This document shows, one piece after another, positions 29,947-40,439 of a stretch of DNA of 43,189 nt (its first letter is position 1; each line of letters opens with the position of its first letter). The position numbers and the translations under genes are program-made. The DNA lies in NCBI GenBank assembly GCA_008000375.1, contig SMOI01000065.1, positions 93,485 to 136,673 of the forward strand, in the 5' to 3' direction. The notes under the pieces were generated by a model. The model was not told the DNA's origin. It saw only the letters and a program-made list of their open reading frames with translations, and searched no databases. This DNA comes from Poteriospumella lacustris. Taxonomy: Eukaryota > Sar > Chrysophyceae > Chromulinales > Dinobryaceae.

Positions 29947-32350
29947 ATGTTTGGTGTCAATATCAGTGCTCTATTAGACAGTTTGGACACGGTCGCCAAG
30001 GAGACATTGGAAGAACCAAAAGAGTCTGCGACTCGCATTCGCTCCAAGAGGAAACAGGCTGCCTCTCAAGCTCAAAGTCAATCATTAGAAAAAGACTTGT
30101 CGGTCGAATCTTCTGCTCGTGATATCGACGAGGTAATTCCATTGGGCTTGCACAAATGTCATTTTATGTCACTCCATGATGTTCTTCTCTCATTCAGGAC
30201 AATGAAGGAATTGAAGAAATGCAAGGTGCTCAAGAAAGCGTACATACCCCGACGTCCAATATTGCCACCGGTCTTCCTTTGGATGAGAGCAGCACTCACT
30301 CTAATCGGACTCAGGAAAGCTACGTGATCCCTGGTTCGATGACAAGCAATAGTTTGCACGGGTCCGAAGGTATTTGACAACTTTCTTCTCGTATTTTTGT
30401 ATATGCTTGCTCTAAATCTTTGATATTTTTGATGAAGATGCCACGAAAGAGATCCTTTCAACGGAGAGAGCTACAGCCGCCATCACCGATTCCGTTCCAG
30501 TGTTGGCCTCCACCATTGCCGCGGCATCGAAATTGATAGTTCCGAATATGGCGGGAGTCATCAGTCGCAAATCATCCAATACACTGCTTTCAGCACCAAC
30601 GGAAGTATCCTCTGTTCCTGCGACCGGTAGTCAGACGGGAAATGAAGCAGAACTACGAAAGCAGCTGCGGTCGAAGGCGAAGGTAAATTGCAGTGCCGTG
30701 GCATTTGTTTTTTTGTCGGGCGTTGACATTGGCATGCAATTTAACCATTAGGAAATTGAGTCGCTGAATGAGGAATGCCTAGAGTTGGAGGAGAAAGTGA
30801 CTGCGTTGACACAAGAGGTTCAGGAAGCATGGGACCACTACAAGTCTGCCCAAGAGAAAGCGGCCTCGCGTGAATCCGAATTACAAGATGAGATTACATT
30901 GTTGCAAAAGGCGAAGATGACGGACAAGCAAAATGCAACTGGGCAAATAGCGAAATTGAATGAAGACATCGAACTGATTCTACAGCAGCTGCAACAAGTC
31001 CGGGACGAGAAACAACACCTGGCGACCCAAATGGCAGAACAAGAAAGCATCCACGCATCTTACGAGGCGAAAATTCAAGGTTTAGAAGAAGAATTGAAAG
31101 AGGCACGAATCAATAGCATGCAAGGGGCACATCACTTACGAGAGGAACTGAAGCAGTTGCAGATTCAACGCGAACAGATGACATCAGAGCACAACCGATT
31201 GCTGAAGCAATTGCAAAGTCGGCAGTCGCAATTGGAACAAGAAAATGCCCAATTAGGCATGACAGTCACGAATATGCAACAAGAACTGCTTCGTACGAAG
31301 AATTCGGATGGAACTTCTACGGGATCGGGTCAGGGAAACACGAACGAGGACTACATGAATCGTGAGATCGTGGCCTTGCGACAAGAGCTGACGACCTTGC
31401 AAAACCAATTCAATCTACAAGCAGATCAAAAGCAAACCTTGGAAGTGCAACTGCGACAATTAGAACGAGACAATCGTGTTCTGCAGATGACACACGATGA
31501 ATATCGCCAGCGTAGCCAAGAAACCGAATTGAAGCTTCAGCGGTCGGTGCAACAGTTGGAAACACAACTCTCCTCGATGCAACAAGCCAACAAGCAATCG
31601 TTGCACAGTTCCTCGTCGGATGAATACGGTGGCTTTAGTGGTGGGGGTGGCGATCAAATTCCATACAAAGAGCTCAAACAACAAGTGGAACATCTGAGCA
31701 AAATGCTCATGAAGAAACAGTCCGATCTCATCGACGTGACCGCCGAACGAACCACTTTGAAATCGAAAATTTTGGATTTACAGGCGAAATGCTCCTCGTT
31801 AGAGACGCAATTGTCGCAATTGAAAGATTTGGAAGATGGCGATGACGATTACGGTGATGATTACGCGGGTGGTGGATCAACGGCAACAAACTTCCAACGA
31901 GGTGGACAAGACCGATTGATGCAACGTCGTGGGCGTGGTGGCAATGGTCCTGTAGGTGGCGGAGTGGATAGTACCAAGCTGTCCAATGCCAAAGTCATCT
32001 CGGATTTAGAGAAATTCGGAGTCAAACCCAATGCAAGTGTGACCAAAGCCGTCACCGCCATTGACACGTTGGCCTTGTGCACGGGAAAGTAAGTCACGGT
32101 ACCACATCGCTGTCTCTGCATGTGGTGATTCATCGCTAACGACTGCTGCGTGATTCCTCTGAACAGGTTTTTGCGAAGTAATCCATTGATACGCCTGGCA
32201 TTCGTGTTGTATCTCATCTTGCTCCACTTGTGGGTGTTCTTCATCTTGGTAATTCACACACACGCACTCGAATTACCCGCCGATCCACGCGATCGGGTGC
32301 AAAACAAGATATTCAAGGCACCAATGGTGCGAAGCATCTCTTCTACGTAA
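29947..32350 (+). CDS. Golgin-84/CASP-like coiled-coil protein with C-terminal membrane anchor
   Basis: Five exons: 29947-30132, 30198-30369, 30438-30682, 30752-32088 and 32167-32350, giving 707 aa; all junctions keep the frame. The N-terminal 220 residues are Ser/Thr-rich and probably unstructured. Residues about 225-590 are an almost continuous Gln/Glu/Lys-rich coiled coil. The last exon supplies a single transmembrane segment (about 652-676) containing LLHLWVFFILV, preceded by Asn-Pro-Leu-Ile-Arg. A C-terminal anchor with an LHLWV-type core is typical of golgin-84 (GOLGA5) and the related CASP proteins, which tether vesicles at the Golgi rim. A Gly/Asp-rich linker separates coil and anchor. 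Without exon 5 the frame stops at the donor, so the anchor depends on splicing. Confidence 0.82.
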
Positions 32351-32470
32351 TATACACATCCTGTATCCCGTATGAGCTATGTCTTGGCCTTTAATTGTAA
32401 ATGCGTACGACACACATTCTCGTGCGTTGTCTTGGCTATTTCCACACGCAATTTCACTGTCCAGGGCACT

Positions 32471-33502
32471 CTACGGTGACACAACCGCATCGTGTTGCTG
32501 GATTTGCGATTGGGAGGACTCCACGCTATTCGCATATTCAATAAATTGCGCCATACGATTGGTCGTGTCCTCTGGTTGCTCGGCATGCAACCAGTGACCA
32601 GCTGCTGCGACCGTGGCCAACGAATACGAAGGAAACAGCGCTTTGATCTTCGCCAAATGCGACGACTTTACGAACGAGGATCTTGCTCCTTTCATTATGA
32701 ACGTCGGAAACGTATTGGATAATCCCAGCGGCAGTGTGGGGTTGTGAAGCTCCGCAGGGAAGTCCAAAATATTGTCGTGGTTCTGTCGAATCGCATCGAA
32801 ATTGAACACCCATTTCCAAAGGGGTCCATCTGCCTCCTCATTTCGAACGATATTCGATAAAATAAATCGCGAAAAGGCAGGATCTGGGAATTCCTTCACA
32901 ACGAGAGCATCATATATCTGAGCTTTGGTGGAATAGAGATGCCAGTGTTGAGCAATCGCTTCCAAACTGCGAAAGCTCTTGTCCAAAAAGGAGAATTCCT
33001 CTCGAGAATAGGCAGTTGGGCATATATCCAACATACTGAGCGACCGAATGCGCAATTGACCTTCATGATGATGCCGACGATGAGTACACATCGCGGCTAC
33101 TTTCCCGCCCATCGAATGCCCCACGAGGTGGCAAGTCGTGACGCCCAACTTCGAAACAGTTGCCAGTACGTCATCCGCCATAGCCTCGTAGGACATGTCT
33201 TCGTGACGAGGGGACAAGCCATGATTCCGTAAATCCAGTAAGATCATTTGTGTGGGATGTGATAGTTTCGCTTGTAACAGCTTCGCCCACGACTGGAAGT
33301 TCTTGGACGATCCTAACAGTCCATGAAGAATAACGATTGGGACAATCGGTGACTGTGTTACAGAAGACCCTGTACTCGTTGCCGACAGAATAATATGCGA
33401 TAGATGGGCCCCGCTTCTTCGCAGAGCAGTCATTGGTACAAGGCAAGACGATAAAAACCACAACAATAACGACAGCACTGTCAATCTTGATCCTCTTCGC
33501 AT
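32471..33502 (-). CDS. ABHD11: Alpha/beta hydrolase, ABHD11-like
   Basis: Single-exon gene, 343 aa from the ATG at 33502; the frame extends 13 codons further to a GTG, which is not used here. A hydrophobic N-terminus (LTVLSLLLWFLSSCLVP) suggests a signal peptide, signal anchor or organelle presequence. The fold signature is clear: ILHGLLGSSKNFQSWAK (oxyanion loop), ILLDLRNHGLSP, a nucleophile elbow GHSMGGK with Ser130, and a C-terminal AAGHWLHAEQPE with the catalytic His. This combination is characteristic of ABHD11, a mitochondrial serine hydrolase linked to lipid hydrolysis and 2-oxoglutarate dehydrogenase lipoylation in animals; bacterial YbfF-type esterases are similar. Divergent from the RNF216-like gene by 268 nt. 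Confidence 0.82.
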   Translation of the reverse strand: MRRGSRLTVLSLLLWFLSSCLVPMTALRRSGAHLSHIILSATSTGSSVTQSPIVPIVILHGLLGSSKNFQSWAKLLQAKLSHPTQMILLDLRNHGLSPRHEDMSYEAMADDVLATVSKLGVTTCHLVGHSMGGKVAAMCTHRRHHHEGQLRIRSLSMLDICPTAYSREEFSFLDKSFRSLEAIAQHWHLYSTKAQIYDALVVKEFPDPAFSRFILSNIVRNEEADGPLWKWVFNFDAIRQNHDNILDFPAELHNPTLPLGLSNTFPTFIMKGARSSFVKSSHLAKIKALFPSYSLATVAAAGHWLHAEQPEDTTNRMAQFIEYANSVESSQSQIQQHDAVVSP

Positions 33503-33770
33503 AATACTCGGCACATCCAAACACCACACAAACCACTGCACACAACTCTCGTGTCTACTTTCTCTTGTGTATGGTGTATATCAATCAAGTGCTCGCTTCC
33601 TCGACGAGTCGGCGGTGGTGGTCATCAGCTCGTCGTCGTCATCTTGCACCAGCCCAGCAGCAGCGGGGAGGTCGACGCCTCCCAAAGTCAAGTGAGGACG
33701 ACTGTGAAATGGAACATCGATTCTGTGGTACAAGCACAAAAGTGTTTTTCGCGATTGGAAAGGGAAGAGT

Positions 33771-35785
33771 ATGAGTGCTCGAAGAAAGCGACCCCCCGTG
33801 GTCGAATTGGAAAACGGGGAATTCGCTTTCGGTCCCTTGACGGCAAATGACAATGCCGTGACGGTACCGAACAAACGATCACGTGTGCAATGGGATGATG
33901 ACAATGAATTGGCGGATGACGATGTGCTCCTTAAACCGCTTAATGGACCTCCGTTGAAAAGACTATCGTCTCCACCAAAGCAAAGCGTCATCTCACTTCT
34001 CGACGATTCGCAAGACACCAGAGTTTCAGAGTCCCCAGATGTGATGGTGATCGATAGCCCCACAAGAAGACGTCAAAGTTCATCGCGACTGAATGAAATA
34101 GATTTAGTTGACGATAGTTCAGCCCCTGAGTTTGTGGAAATCGTGACCCCTGTGAGCGAAGTGTTGACTGTGTTCCCAGACGCAGATCTGAAAGATGTGG
34201 AACGTCTCCTGAAACTGTATCAAAACGGCGTTGAATACGTTGTGCAGCACATGATTGAGAAGGGATACGTCAAAGCGGAGCGTCCACCGGAAGCCAGCAC
34301 ATCAAGCTCCTCACAGCAAATCGAGCGCGATTTTACGTCGGCATCGTGGGAGACCTCCGCCGAGTATCAAGCGGATGCGATCGTGGAATTAACGAACAAC
34401 TTCCCATGTATCCGCAATGACACGTTGACCAAGCTGTTTCGAAGAGAAAAGCTTCATTATTATCACACAGTAAAGTGCTTAGAGGAAGTCACGGGGATGC
34501 CAGCGCGTCTCGACTACGGCGACCACGGGTTCTCGGCGACGATCTACTACGACGCTGCCACCATGCAACGTATTCGTACTTCCATTGCCGCTTATAAGCC
34601 GCCCACAACAGCAGGTGATACCAATGGTGTCCCAATGCCAGCCATCAATGTCCGAGGCTCTTCCAAAACACTTCCGCGTCCTCGAGACGTATTGGACCCG
34701 ACGTTAGCCGCAGAAATCCGTTGGCTACGAAAGAAAAAGCAAGCGGAAATAGAACAAAAGGACAAAGCCGTGGCAGAAGAATTGAACTATCAGTTGGCGA
34801 TGGATGAGAATGCATTGATGGAATGTGGTTGCTGTTATTCCGAATATCCCTTCGAACAACTGGTGCAGTGTACCGAAGCGCATTTGTTCTGCAAACAGTG
34901 TCTGCAGCGGTACGCCGAACAAACACTCTTTGGTGACGGACGAACCACTTTGAAATGTATGAATACCATGGGAGATCCATGCCCGGGTGTCTTTACGGAG
35001 TCAATGTTGCGTGCCTCGTTGTCTGAGAAAGTTCTGGAGAAGTTTTCGGAGGCGCAAACACGTGACAGTCTCAAAGCGGCACACATCGACGATCTGGTCA
35101 CGTGTTCCCATTGTCAATGTCAAGCGTCGATGGCCCAAGATGCCGGGAAGATCATGCATTGTCCGCAATGTCGCAAGGATACCTGTCGGGAGTGTGGAGA
35201 AGAAGCGCACATTCCGTTGAAATGCAACGAAGTGGAGAAGAAAGGTGCCACCGCGAAGCGCTTGCAGGTCGAAGAGGCGTTGAGTGATACACGTATTCGC
35301 AAGTGTCCCAAATGCAAAACCCCGTTTTTCAAAGTCGACGGGTGCAACAAGATGACGTGTCCCTGTGGAGTCAACATCTGCTACCTGTGTCGCAAGGACA
35401 TCACGAAGGATGGATACCGGCACTTCTGCCAAGTGCCGCTATGTAACCATTCCCAATGCAACAACTGTCGCTTGTTTACGAATACCGTCGAAGATGATAT
35501 CCACGACATGCGCGAGGCCGCAACGAAAGCCTTGAACACGGCAACCGACACTGCGGGGGCGAAGAATGAAGACATACCTGCGGTAAGACAGGAGAGAGAT
35601 AGAGAGAGAGATTGCGCTGCATCTGTTCTGACTGACGATGTTCTGGTGCATAGATTGACTTGGACAAGTATTTGGAGGTTGCTCCAAAAGGCGGCGCCGC
35701 GCGTCCGGTAGGTGTGCCAATGCCGATGCCGATTATTCCTGCCGCCATGATAATGCCGGGCCGTGGTCAGGGTCGACGGTGGTAG
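33771..35785 (+). CDS. RNF216: RNF216/TRIAD3-like RBR E3 ubiquitin ligase
   Basis: Two exons, 33771-35582 and 35654-35785, 647 aa. RBR ligases accept ubiquitin on a Cys of RING2 before passing it on. RING1 begins at Cys352 (CGCCYSEYPFEQLVQC), followed by HLFCKQCL. An IBR-like Cys-rich block follows (VTCSHCQCQA, CPQCRKDTCREC), and RING2 starts at Cys512 (KCPKCKTPFFKVDGCNKM), with Cys525 as the expected catalytic residue, then CPCGVNICYLC. The wording CGCCY-EYPF-QL is specific to RNF216 among RBRs. Residues about 122-165 look like a CUE-type ubiquitin-binding helix bundle. The N-terminus is acidic/Ser-rich. The last exon adds a Pro/Met-rich tail ending GRGQGRRW. In animals RNF216 builds K63-linked chains and regulates immune and autophagy factors; a role here is inferred. 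Confidence 0.92.
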
Positions 35786-36141
35786 TACCACAGCATTGCC
35801 CGTGCGCTGCAGCAGTGCCCCTTTGCTGCTCGCGGTTGCCCCGTCCCCACAGTTCCTACCAGCCAGCCTGCCTGCCTGAAGATCTATATCCGTGCTGCAA
35901 TGTATATATCTCCTGCTTACTTCTCGGTGCACATAACCTTCATGTCCCACCAACTCTTCATGTACACAACAACACACGACACAGGGATGCGCACTCCCAT
36001 GACCAACGCGATCAAACGGGGCCTGAGGCTCGTGTGACGTTCGTTTTAACTTATACATACAATGACCACTACGCTACCCCGATATACCATCAATGAATGA
36101 ACTATTCGTTTTTTCTTTCTTTCTTTCTTTCTTTCTACAGC
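35786..36141. other. Convergent intergenic region with TTTC microsatellite
   Basis: 356 nt between the stop codons of the RNF216-like and ABC-F genes. Mixed unique sequence followed by a simple repeat of TTTC at 36109-36136, five nucleotides before the ABC-F stop codon. Small open frames here have no similarity and are not called. Confidence 0.6.
36109..36136. repeat. (TTTC)n microsatellite
   Basis: Seven or so uninterrupted TTTC units beginning with a T-run. It lies in the 3' UTR of the ABC-F gene on the minus strand, where it reads as a purine (GAAA) tract. Confidence 0.95.
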
Positions 36142-37807
36142 CTACGCCACTTCCGCTTCTTCCAAGAGCTTCAATTCATAGTTCAAGTCGATGACACGGG
36201 TCGGCTTCACTTTCTTGACGAAGTCGGTATCGTGGGAAACAAACATCACCGCACCTTTGAACGTTTGCAATGCCTTCGCAATCGCAGGTAAATGGCGGAA
36301 ATTGATGTGATTGGTGGGTTCATCCATCACCAAGATCGCAGGTTCTTGCAAGATCAAACACGCCAACGACAACAGGCCCTTTTGACCCTCCGACAACGTC
36401 ACAATCTTTTGTTTGGCAATGTCACCCGTCAATAACAACATGGAGGCTACTTGACGAATAAATTGCATATCATGGCGTCCTTCCCCAGCTTTCATCAACG
36501 CCTCGACGACCGTGTGTTGGAAGTTCAAATTGTGGAAATCTTGGCGGTAATACCCAATGCGCATCTTGGGCTCCAACGTGGCACAGCCCAAGGCCTTGTG
36601 ACGATGTACCAAGTTCTCCAAACACGTCGTCTTACCGACACCATTGGTACCCTTGATTTGAATACGTGCCTCACGCTCGAGACTGATGGGGAATTCTTCC
36701 AAATCCAAGACCTTGTCCCCGGGCAAATGCAACGAAGTCACCTGCATCATCCGCAGAGGGATACTGTTGAGTCCCGGTGTTGACTCGGCGGATTGGAAAG
36801 GAATAGCGAAAGGTTTCAAGGCACGGTCTTCCCGTCGGACCGCAACTTTGCTGCTTTCTAACTCTTCTGCATCCTCACGCAGTTTCTTGGCGACTTTACG
36901 GATGCTACCTCCCTGTGTGCACACATCGTGATGGGAGCCACTTTCATTTTAGCCTATCACCCCGTGTGTTTCTTACCTTGTTTGCGAAGGACGATGCTTG
37001 TGCCTTCTTTTGTTGTGCTTCACGAAGCAAACGAGCATTCTCTTGGTTTTCCCGTTCAATGCGGTTGGCGATTTCGCGTTTCACGTCGTGATAGTTGCCA
37101 TCGTAGTACTCGACTTTCTTGAAGTTGGAATCGAGGTACAAGACCGAGTCCGAAAAGGAATTCAAAAAGTCTTCGTCGTGGGAAATCACGACACAGGTCT
37201 TCGTGGAGGTGAGAATGAACTCACGAAGCATCTCAATGCCACGCACATCCAAATTGTTCGTGGGTTCGTCCAGCAGGAGAATATCTGGACTCAAAATCAA
37301 CGCAGAGGCCAATAAGAGGCGTGCTTGTTGTCCTCCAGAGAACGATTTGATCAACCGATCGTGTGCAATGTCTGGCAAATCGACTTGTTGCAAAACGTTG
37401 GAAATACGACCGGACAGCCCACTCTCTGCTCCGTGCACATGCTTCAAGAAAAACTGATACACAGTTTTCTCTCTATCCTCTGGAGGGATAGTTTGCATTG
37501 CAGTTGACACCGCTAATCGATTTCGAAGATGAATACTTCCTGAAGTTGGGAAGAGGGTTTGATTGATAAGTTTGAGGATGGTACTCTTTCCAGCACCGTT
37601 TTGACCCATGATGGTGACTTTGCTTCCTTCTTTGATGGTGAAGTTCGCATTGGCGAGGAGAGGCTTAAGAGGAGCATACTCAAAGCAAACATCCTTAAAG
37701 GTCAGAATGGTTTCTCCCGTGGCCATGCCTCGGAATGCCGTTCGTGCGAAAGCAGTTGTCCGTGGGGACAACAGCCGACTGCCAACAACACTACGCATCG
37801 ACAGCAT
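36142..37807 (-). CDS. ABC-F ATPase with organelle-type presequence
   Basis: Two exons, 37807-36977 and 36912-36142, 533 aa. Soluble twin-ATPase ABC-F protein, a family that acts on ribosomes (EttA/Uup/Gcn20 relatives). NBD1: Walker A GQNGAGKST at 68, signature FSGGQQ at 156-161, Walker B ILLLDEPTNNLD from 176. A charged linker (RERENQ, REAQQKKAQ) spans the intron. NBD2: Walker A GTNGVGKTT at 365, a signature LSEGQKG with Glu in place of the first Gly, Walker B ILVMDEPTNH, and H-loop VSHDTDF. The first 30 residues (MLSMRSVVGSRLLSPRTT...) are Arg/Ser-rich without acids, as in mitochondrial presequences, so I infer action on organellar ribosomes. Start is the first ATG; a second Met lies three codons on. 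Confidence 0.88.
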
Positions 37808-38282
37808 GTTGTTGTTGCTTTTTGTTTCACTCAAAGCTAGATACCAATGCACACAATCCTATTAGCCAATGCATCACTCCTGTCACATAAACCTCCTACA
37901 CATTGCAATTGGAAAGAGAAGGATGGCTGGCAGCCGACCGCCGACGACGAAGAGAGAACGACGTGGTCGTCGTCGTCGTGTCATCAATCACACCATTGGC
38001 AGGTCCACCAAAGACCGCTAAAGTCCCCGTCGATGACCAAAACTGCCTGCTAACTTGGACGTTGTCTCTATTTGGCAGAGGCGATTTCTCTTCGCTTCAA
38101 CGAAGCGAGAGAGTCGACGACAGAGAATGGTGGTGGTGATGTGATGGTATACCATTGAAGAATACATGGTACATTGGAACCAGGCTGAGGTTGTGTGTCA
38201 GAGGATTGTGTTGTTTTCTCTGGAGGCCTCAGGGAGAATCTCTTGCAAAGTTGAATAGGTTTTTGGAACATCGAGTTTGGCC
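37808..38282. promoter_or_regulatory. Bidirectional promoter region, ABC-F / type II membrane protein
   Basis: 475 nt between divergent start codons. Contains a GTCGTC/CGTCGT low-complexity patch near 37960-37980 and a hairpin TTCGCTTC-AAC-GAAGCGAG at about 38091-38109 with a perfect seven-base-pair core. Whether the hairpin is transcribed with the downstream gene as 5' leader is unknown. No gene found. Confidence 0.45.
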
Positions 38283-40331
38283 ATGAAGAAAGGATCGTCT
38301 CGTTCGAATAATTCTTCGGACGAAGAAGACCTTGATGCAATCCCAGCGCCTGCACCGCAACGATATCGCATAGTCCCATTTGAGTTGTCGGATGCGGATC
38401 CTTCCAGCAAAAGTTCTCTTTCCAAGTATAGTTATCAATCGATCAACGACGAAGATCATTCACAACATCATCAACACCAGGCCTACAACGATGGACAAGA
38501 CCCGAATGAAGGTGATGACTATATTCTTGGTCCAGACTATGAGAGCGAGCGACGTCCACCCGCTGGAGACGAGACAATGGGCACTTTCGTACTGCCAGGC
38601 GGCGACAATGTCAACGGCAAAAGGAAAATGGTCTATCCACCAGCAATCCCCAAGAAAAGTGACCATGATTTGCATCCCATTCGAATATGCATGTATTTCA
38701 CGGCCTTCTTATTGTTGGTGGGACTCTTTTACAGTGCAGCTACCTTGACACGGTCGTTTACGTGTCTGGGTCCGCCCTATCTGTACATCACCCACAAAGG
38801 CAGCAAGAACATCTTGAAGTTCAGTCGAGATGGCTGTCTGATCCATGAAAAAGTCCTTTGGGGTGTTGCTCACGAAGATGCTGATTTACGCGGAATGGTA
38901 CTGGGCAAATACCAAGGAGGAGACGCACTATACGTCGCGGACTCCGCTGCGGGCGAATCGGGTATTCTCTTGTATGGTCAATGCTTTGAATCCACCAGTC
39001 TCCGCCCTTTCTTGGATAGAGTTGTGGTGTATAAAGAAAACCGTGGAGCCAATCATGCGTACGGCATCGCCATCGACGAACTCACGGGCAATGTCTACGG
39101 GTCGTTCCAAGACACCGATGTCATTCTCCGCTTCGCGCCGGAAGTCTTCACGCCCATCCCTCAAGAGCCCGATCTCTTGCCGTTGTTTTTGAAGAAAGAA
39201 AACAAGAGCGATTCCTCCAAGTCGAAGCCAGCGGGCAGTGCATTGCGAAGAAGATATCTGCTGGCATCATCCACGGGCACTGCCAACACGACGAAGAAAT
39301 ACTCCGACGTGGAATTGGCGGCATTGCACGTGGGAAGCCCCGACGAAGAACGCGAAGAGGAAGAGGAAGAAAAAGAAATCGCGAAAGAATTACCTCATAT
39401 TCGATCTACGAAAGAGCGAAATTCGAAAGCGCAAGTGCATGGGCCGCATCACAGTCAACACGGTCGCCCCGCAGCGGCCCTTGGCCCTCACCACATGCAT
39501 CATCATGCGATCAGCAAAGGCCCCGTGTCCCCAACGTCCTCCACCCCGACGGGTGGGAAGAAATCCGTCATTGAAGACCGTCGTCGTTACTTACAGGCCG
39601 ATGGAGAGACCATGGGTGACGCTGACGAGATGCCTGACGCTGACGAAGCAGAGGACGCGTCGTCGACTGGCGAGTTTTTCCGCAAAGATTTGCCCGTCGT
39701 CGACGGATCCTCCTCATCGTCCAACTCGACGTCTGGCGTGCCTTCTGATCACAACAGTACGAGCGTCCATCACAACAACACAACGGATTCTTCCCCACCG
39801 AAGGACAAACCACGGAAGCACAAAACCACCGCCGATTATGACTTTTACCCGGGTACGTTCGTCCAATTCGGTAAACCCGGAATGCACGAAGAAAAAGAAC
39901 GAGGAGTACGCAGTATCGTATGGACGAAAAACTCGACCGAATTATGGATCGCCAACGAAGATTTGGATTCCATTGTCATTGTGAATCGAACAGGAAAACT
40001 GGTTGGCAAAGTATCGGTCGGTAAACCTATTGGTTTGCATTATTCGAATGAAAGTCGTGCGGATTGGGTCTTCGTGGGTAGCAAAGGAAGTAAAACCGGT
40101 CAAGTCTATGCCGTGGACATCTTTACACGTACAATTGCTGCAACGTTCAAATACATTGGAATGAAGCATCCTGCGGGTATCTCCTCGTATCAAGACGTGT
40201 TGTTTGTTGGCGACCAAACGCGTAACAACGTGGTCACCTTCAACATCACCACCGGTCGTGTCATCAAACTCATCATTCCGGCGAAACGTATCGATGGGGA
40301 AATCGAACAGTTGTTGGTGTCTGACTGCTAG
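38283..40331 (+). CDS. Type II membrane protein with propeller-like ectodomain and long low-complexity insert
   Basis: Single exon, 682 aa. The first 130 residues are polar, with a His/Gln-rich patch. One transmembrane segment lies at about 134-154 (RICMYFTAFLLLVGLFYSA). Beyond it the chain has short beta-like repeats: YLYITHKGSKNILKFSRDG, GDALYVADSAAGESGILLY, AYGIAIDELTGNVYGSF, and after the insert ELWIANEDLDSIVIVNRTGK, WVFVGSKGSKTGQVYAVD and VLFVGDQTRNNVVTFN. This spacing of blade-like repeats suggests a six- or seven-bladed NHL/YncE-type beta-propeller facing the lumen or outside. A roughly 200-residue insert (about 300-505), rich in Glu, His, Ser and Thr with several N-glycosylation sequons, interrupts the propeller. 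I do not recognise a named family. The ATG at 38283 is the first in frame. Confidence 0.75.
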   Translation: MKKGSSRSNNSSDEEDLDAIPAPAPQRYRIVPFELSDADPSSKSSLSKYSYQSINDEDHSQHHQHQAYNDGQDPNEGDDYILGPDYESERRPPAGDETMGTFVLPGGDNVNGKRKMVYPPAIPKKSDHDLHPIRICMYFTAFLLLVGLFYSAATLTRSFTCLGPPYLYITHKGSKNILKFSRDGCLIHEKVLWGVAHEDADLRGMVLGKYQGGDALYVADSAAGESGILLYGQCFESTSLRPFLDRVVVYKENRGANHAYGIAIDELTGNVYGSFQDTDVILRFAPEVFTPIPQEPDLLPLFLKKENKSDSSKSKPAGSALRRRYLLASSTGTANTTKKYSDVELAALHVGSPDEEREEEEEEKEIAKELPHIRSTKERNSKAQVHGPHHSQHGRPAAALGPHHMHHHAISKGPVSPTSSTPTGGKKSVIEDRRRYLQADGETMGDADEMPDADEAEDASSTGEFFRKDLPVVDGSSSSSNSTSGVPSDHNSTSVHHNNTTDSSPPKDKPRKHKTTADYDFYPGTFVQFGKPGMHEEKERGVRSIVWTKNSTELWIANEDLDSIVIVNRTGKLVGKVSVGKPIGLHYSNESRADWVFVGSKGSKTGQVYAVDIFTRTIAATFKYIGMKHPAGISSYQDVLFVGDQTRNNVVTFNITTGRVIKLIIPAKRIDGEIEQLLVSDC

Positions 40332-40439
40332 TCCTTGTCCTCTTCTCGCGTTTTGTTTGTTCGCTCATCGCTGTTGTTGCTGGCCACTGTTTCGTCCGTT
40401 CGTTGTAAATTTATTCGTAGCAAGTAGTGAGCAACCCAT

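Noticed and set aside
38091-38109. Hairpin TTCGCTTC-AAC-GAAGCGAG as a regulatory RNA element
   Set aside because: Single short stem without a partner elsewhere in the window; could be chance, so it is mentioned only within the promoter region.
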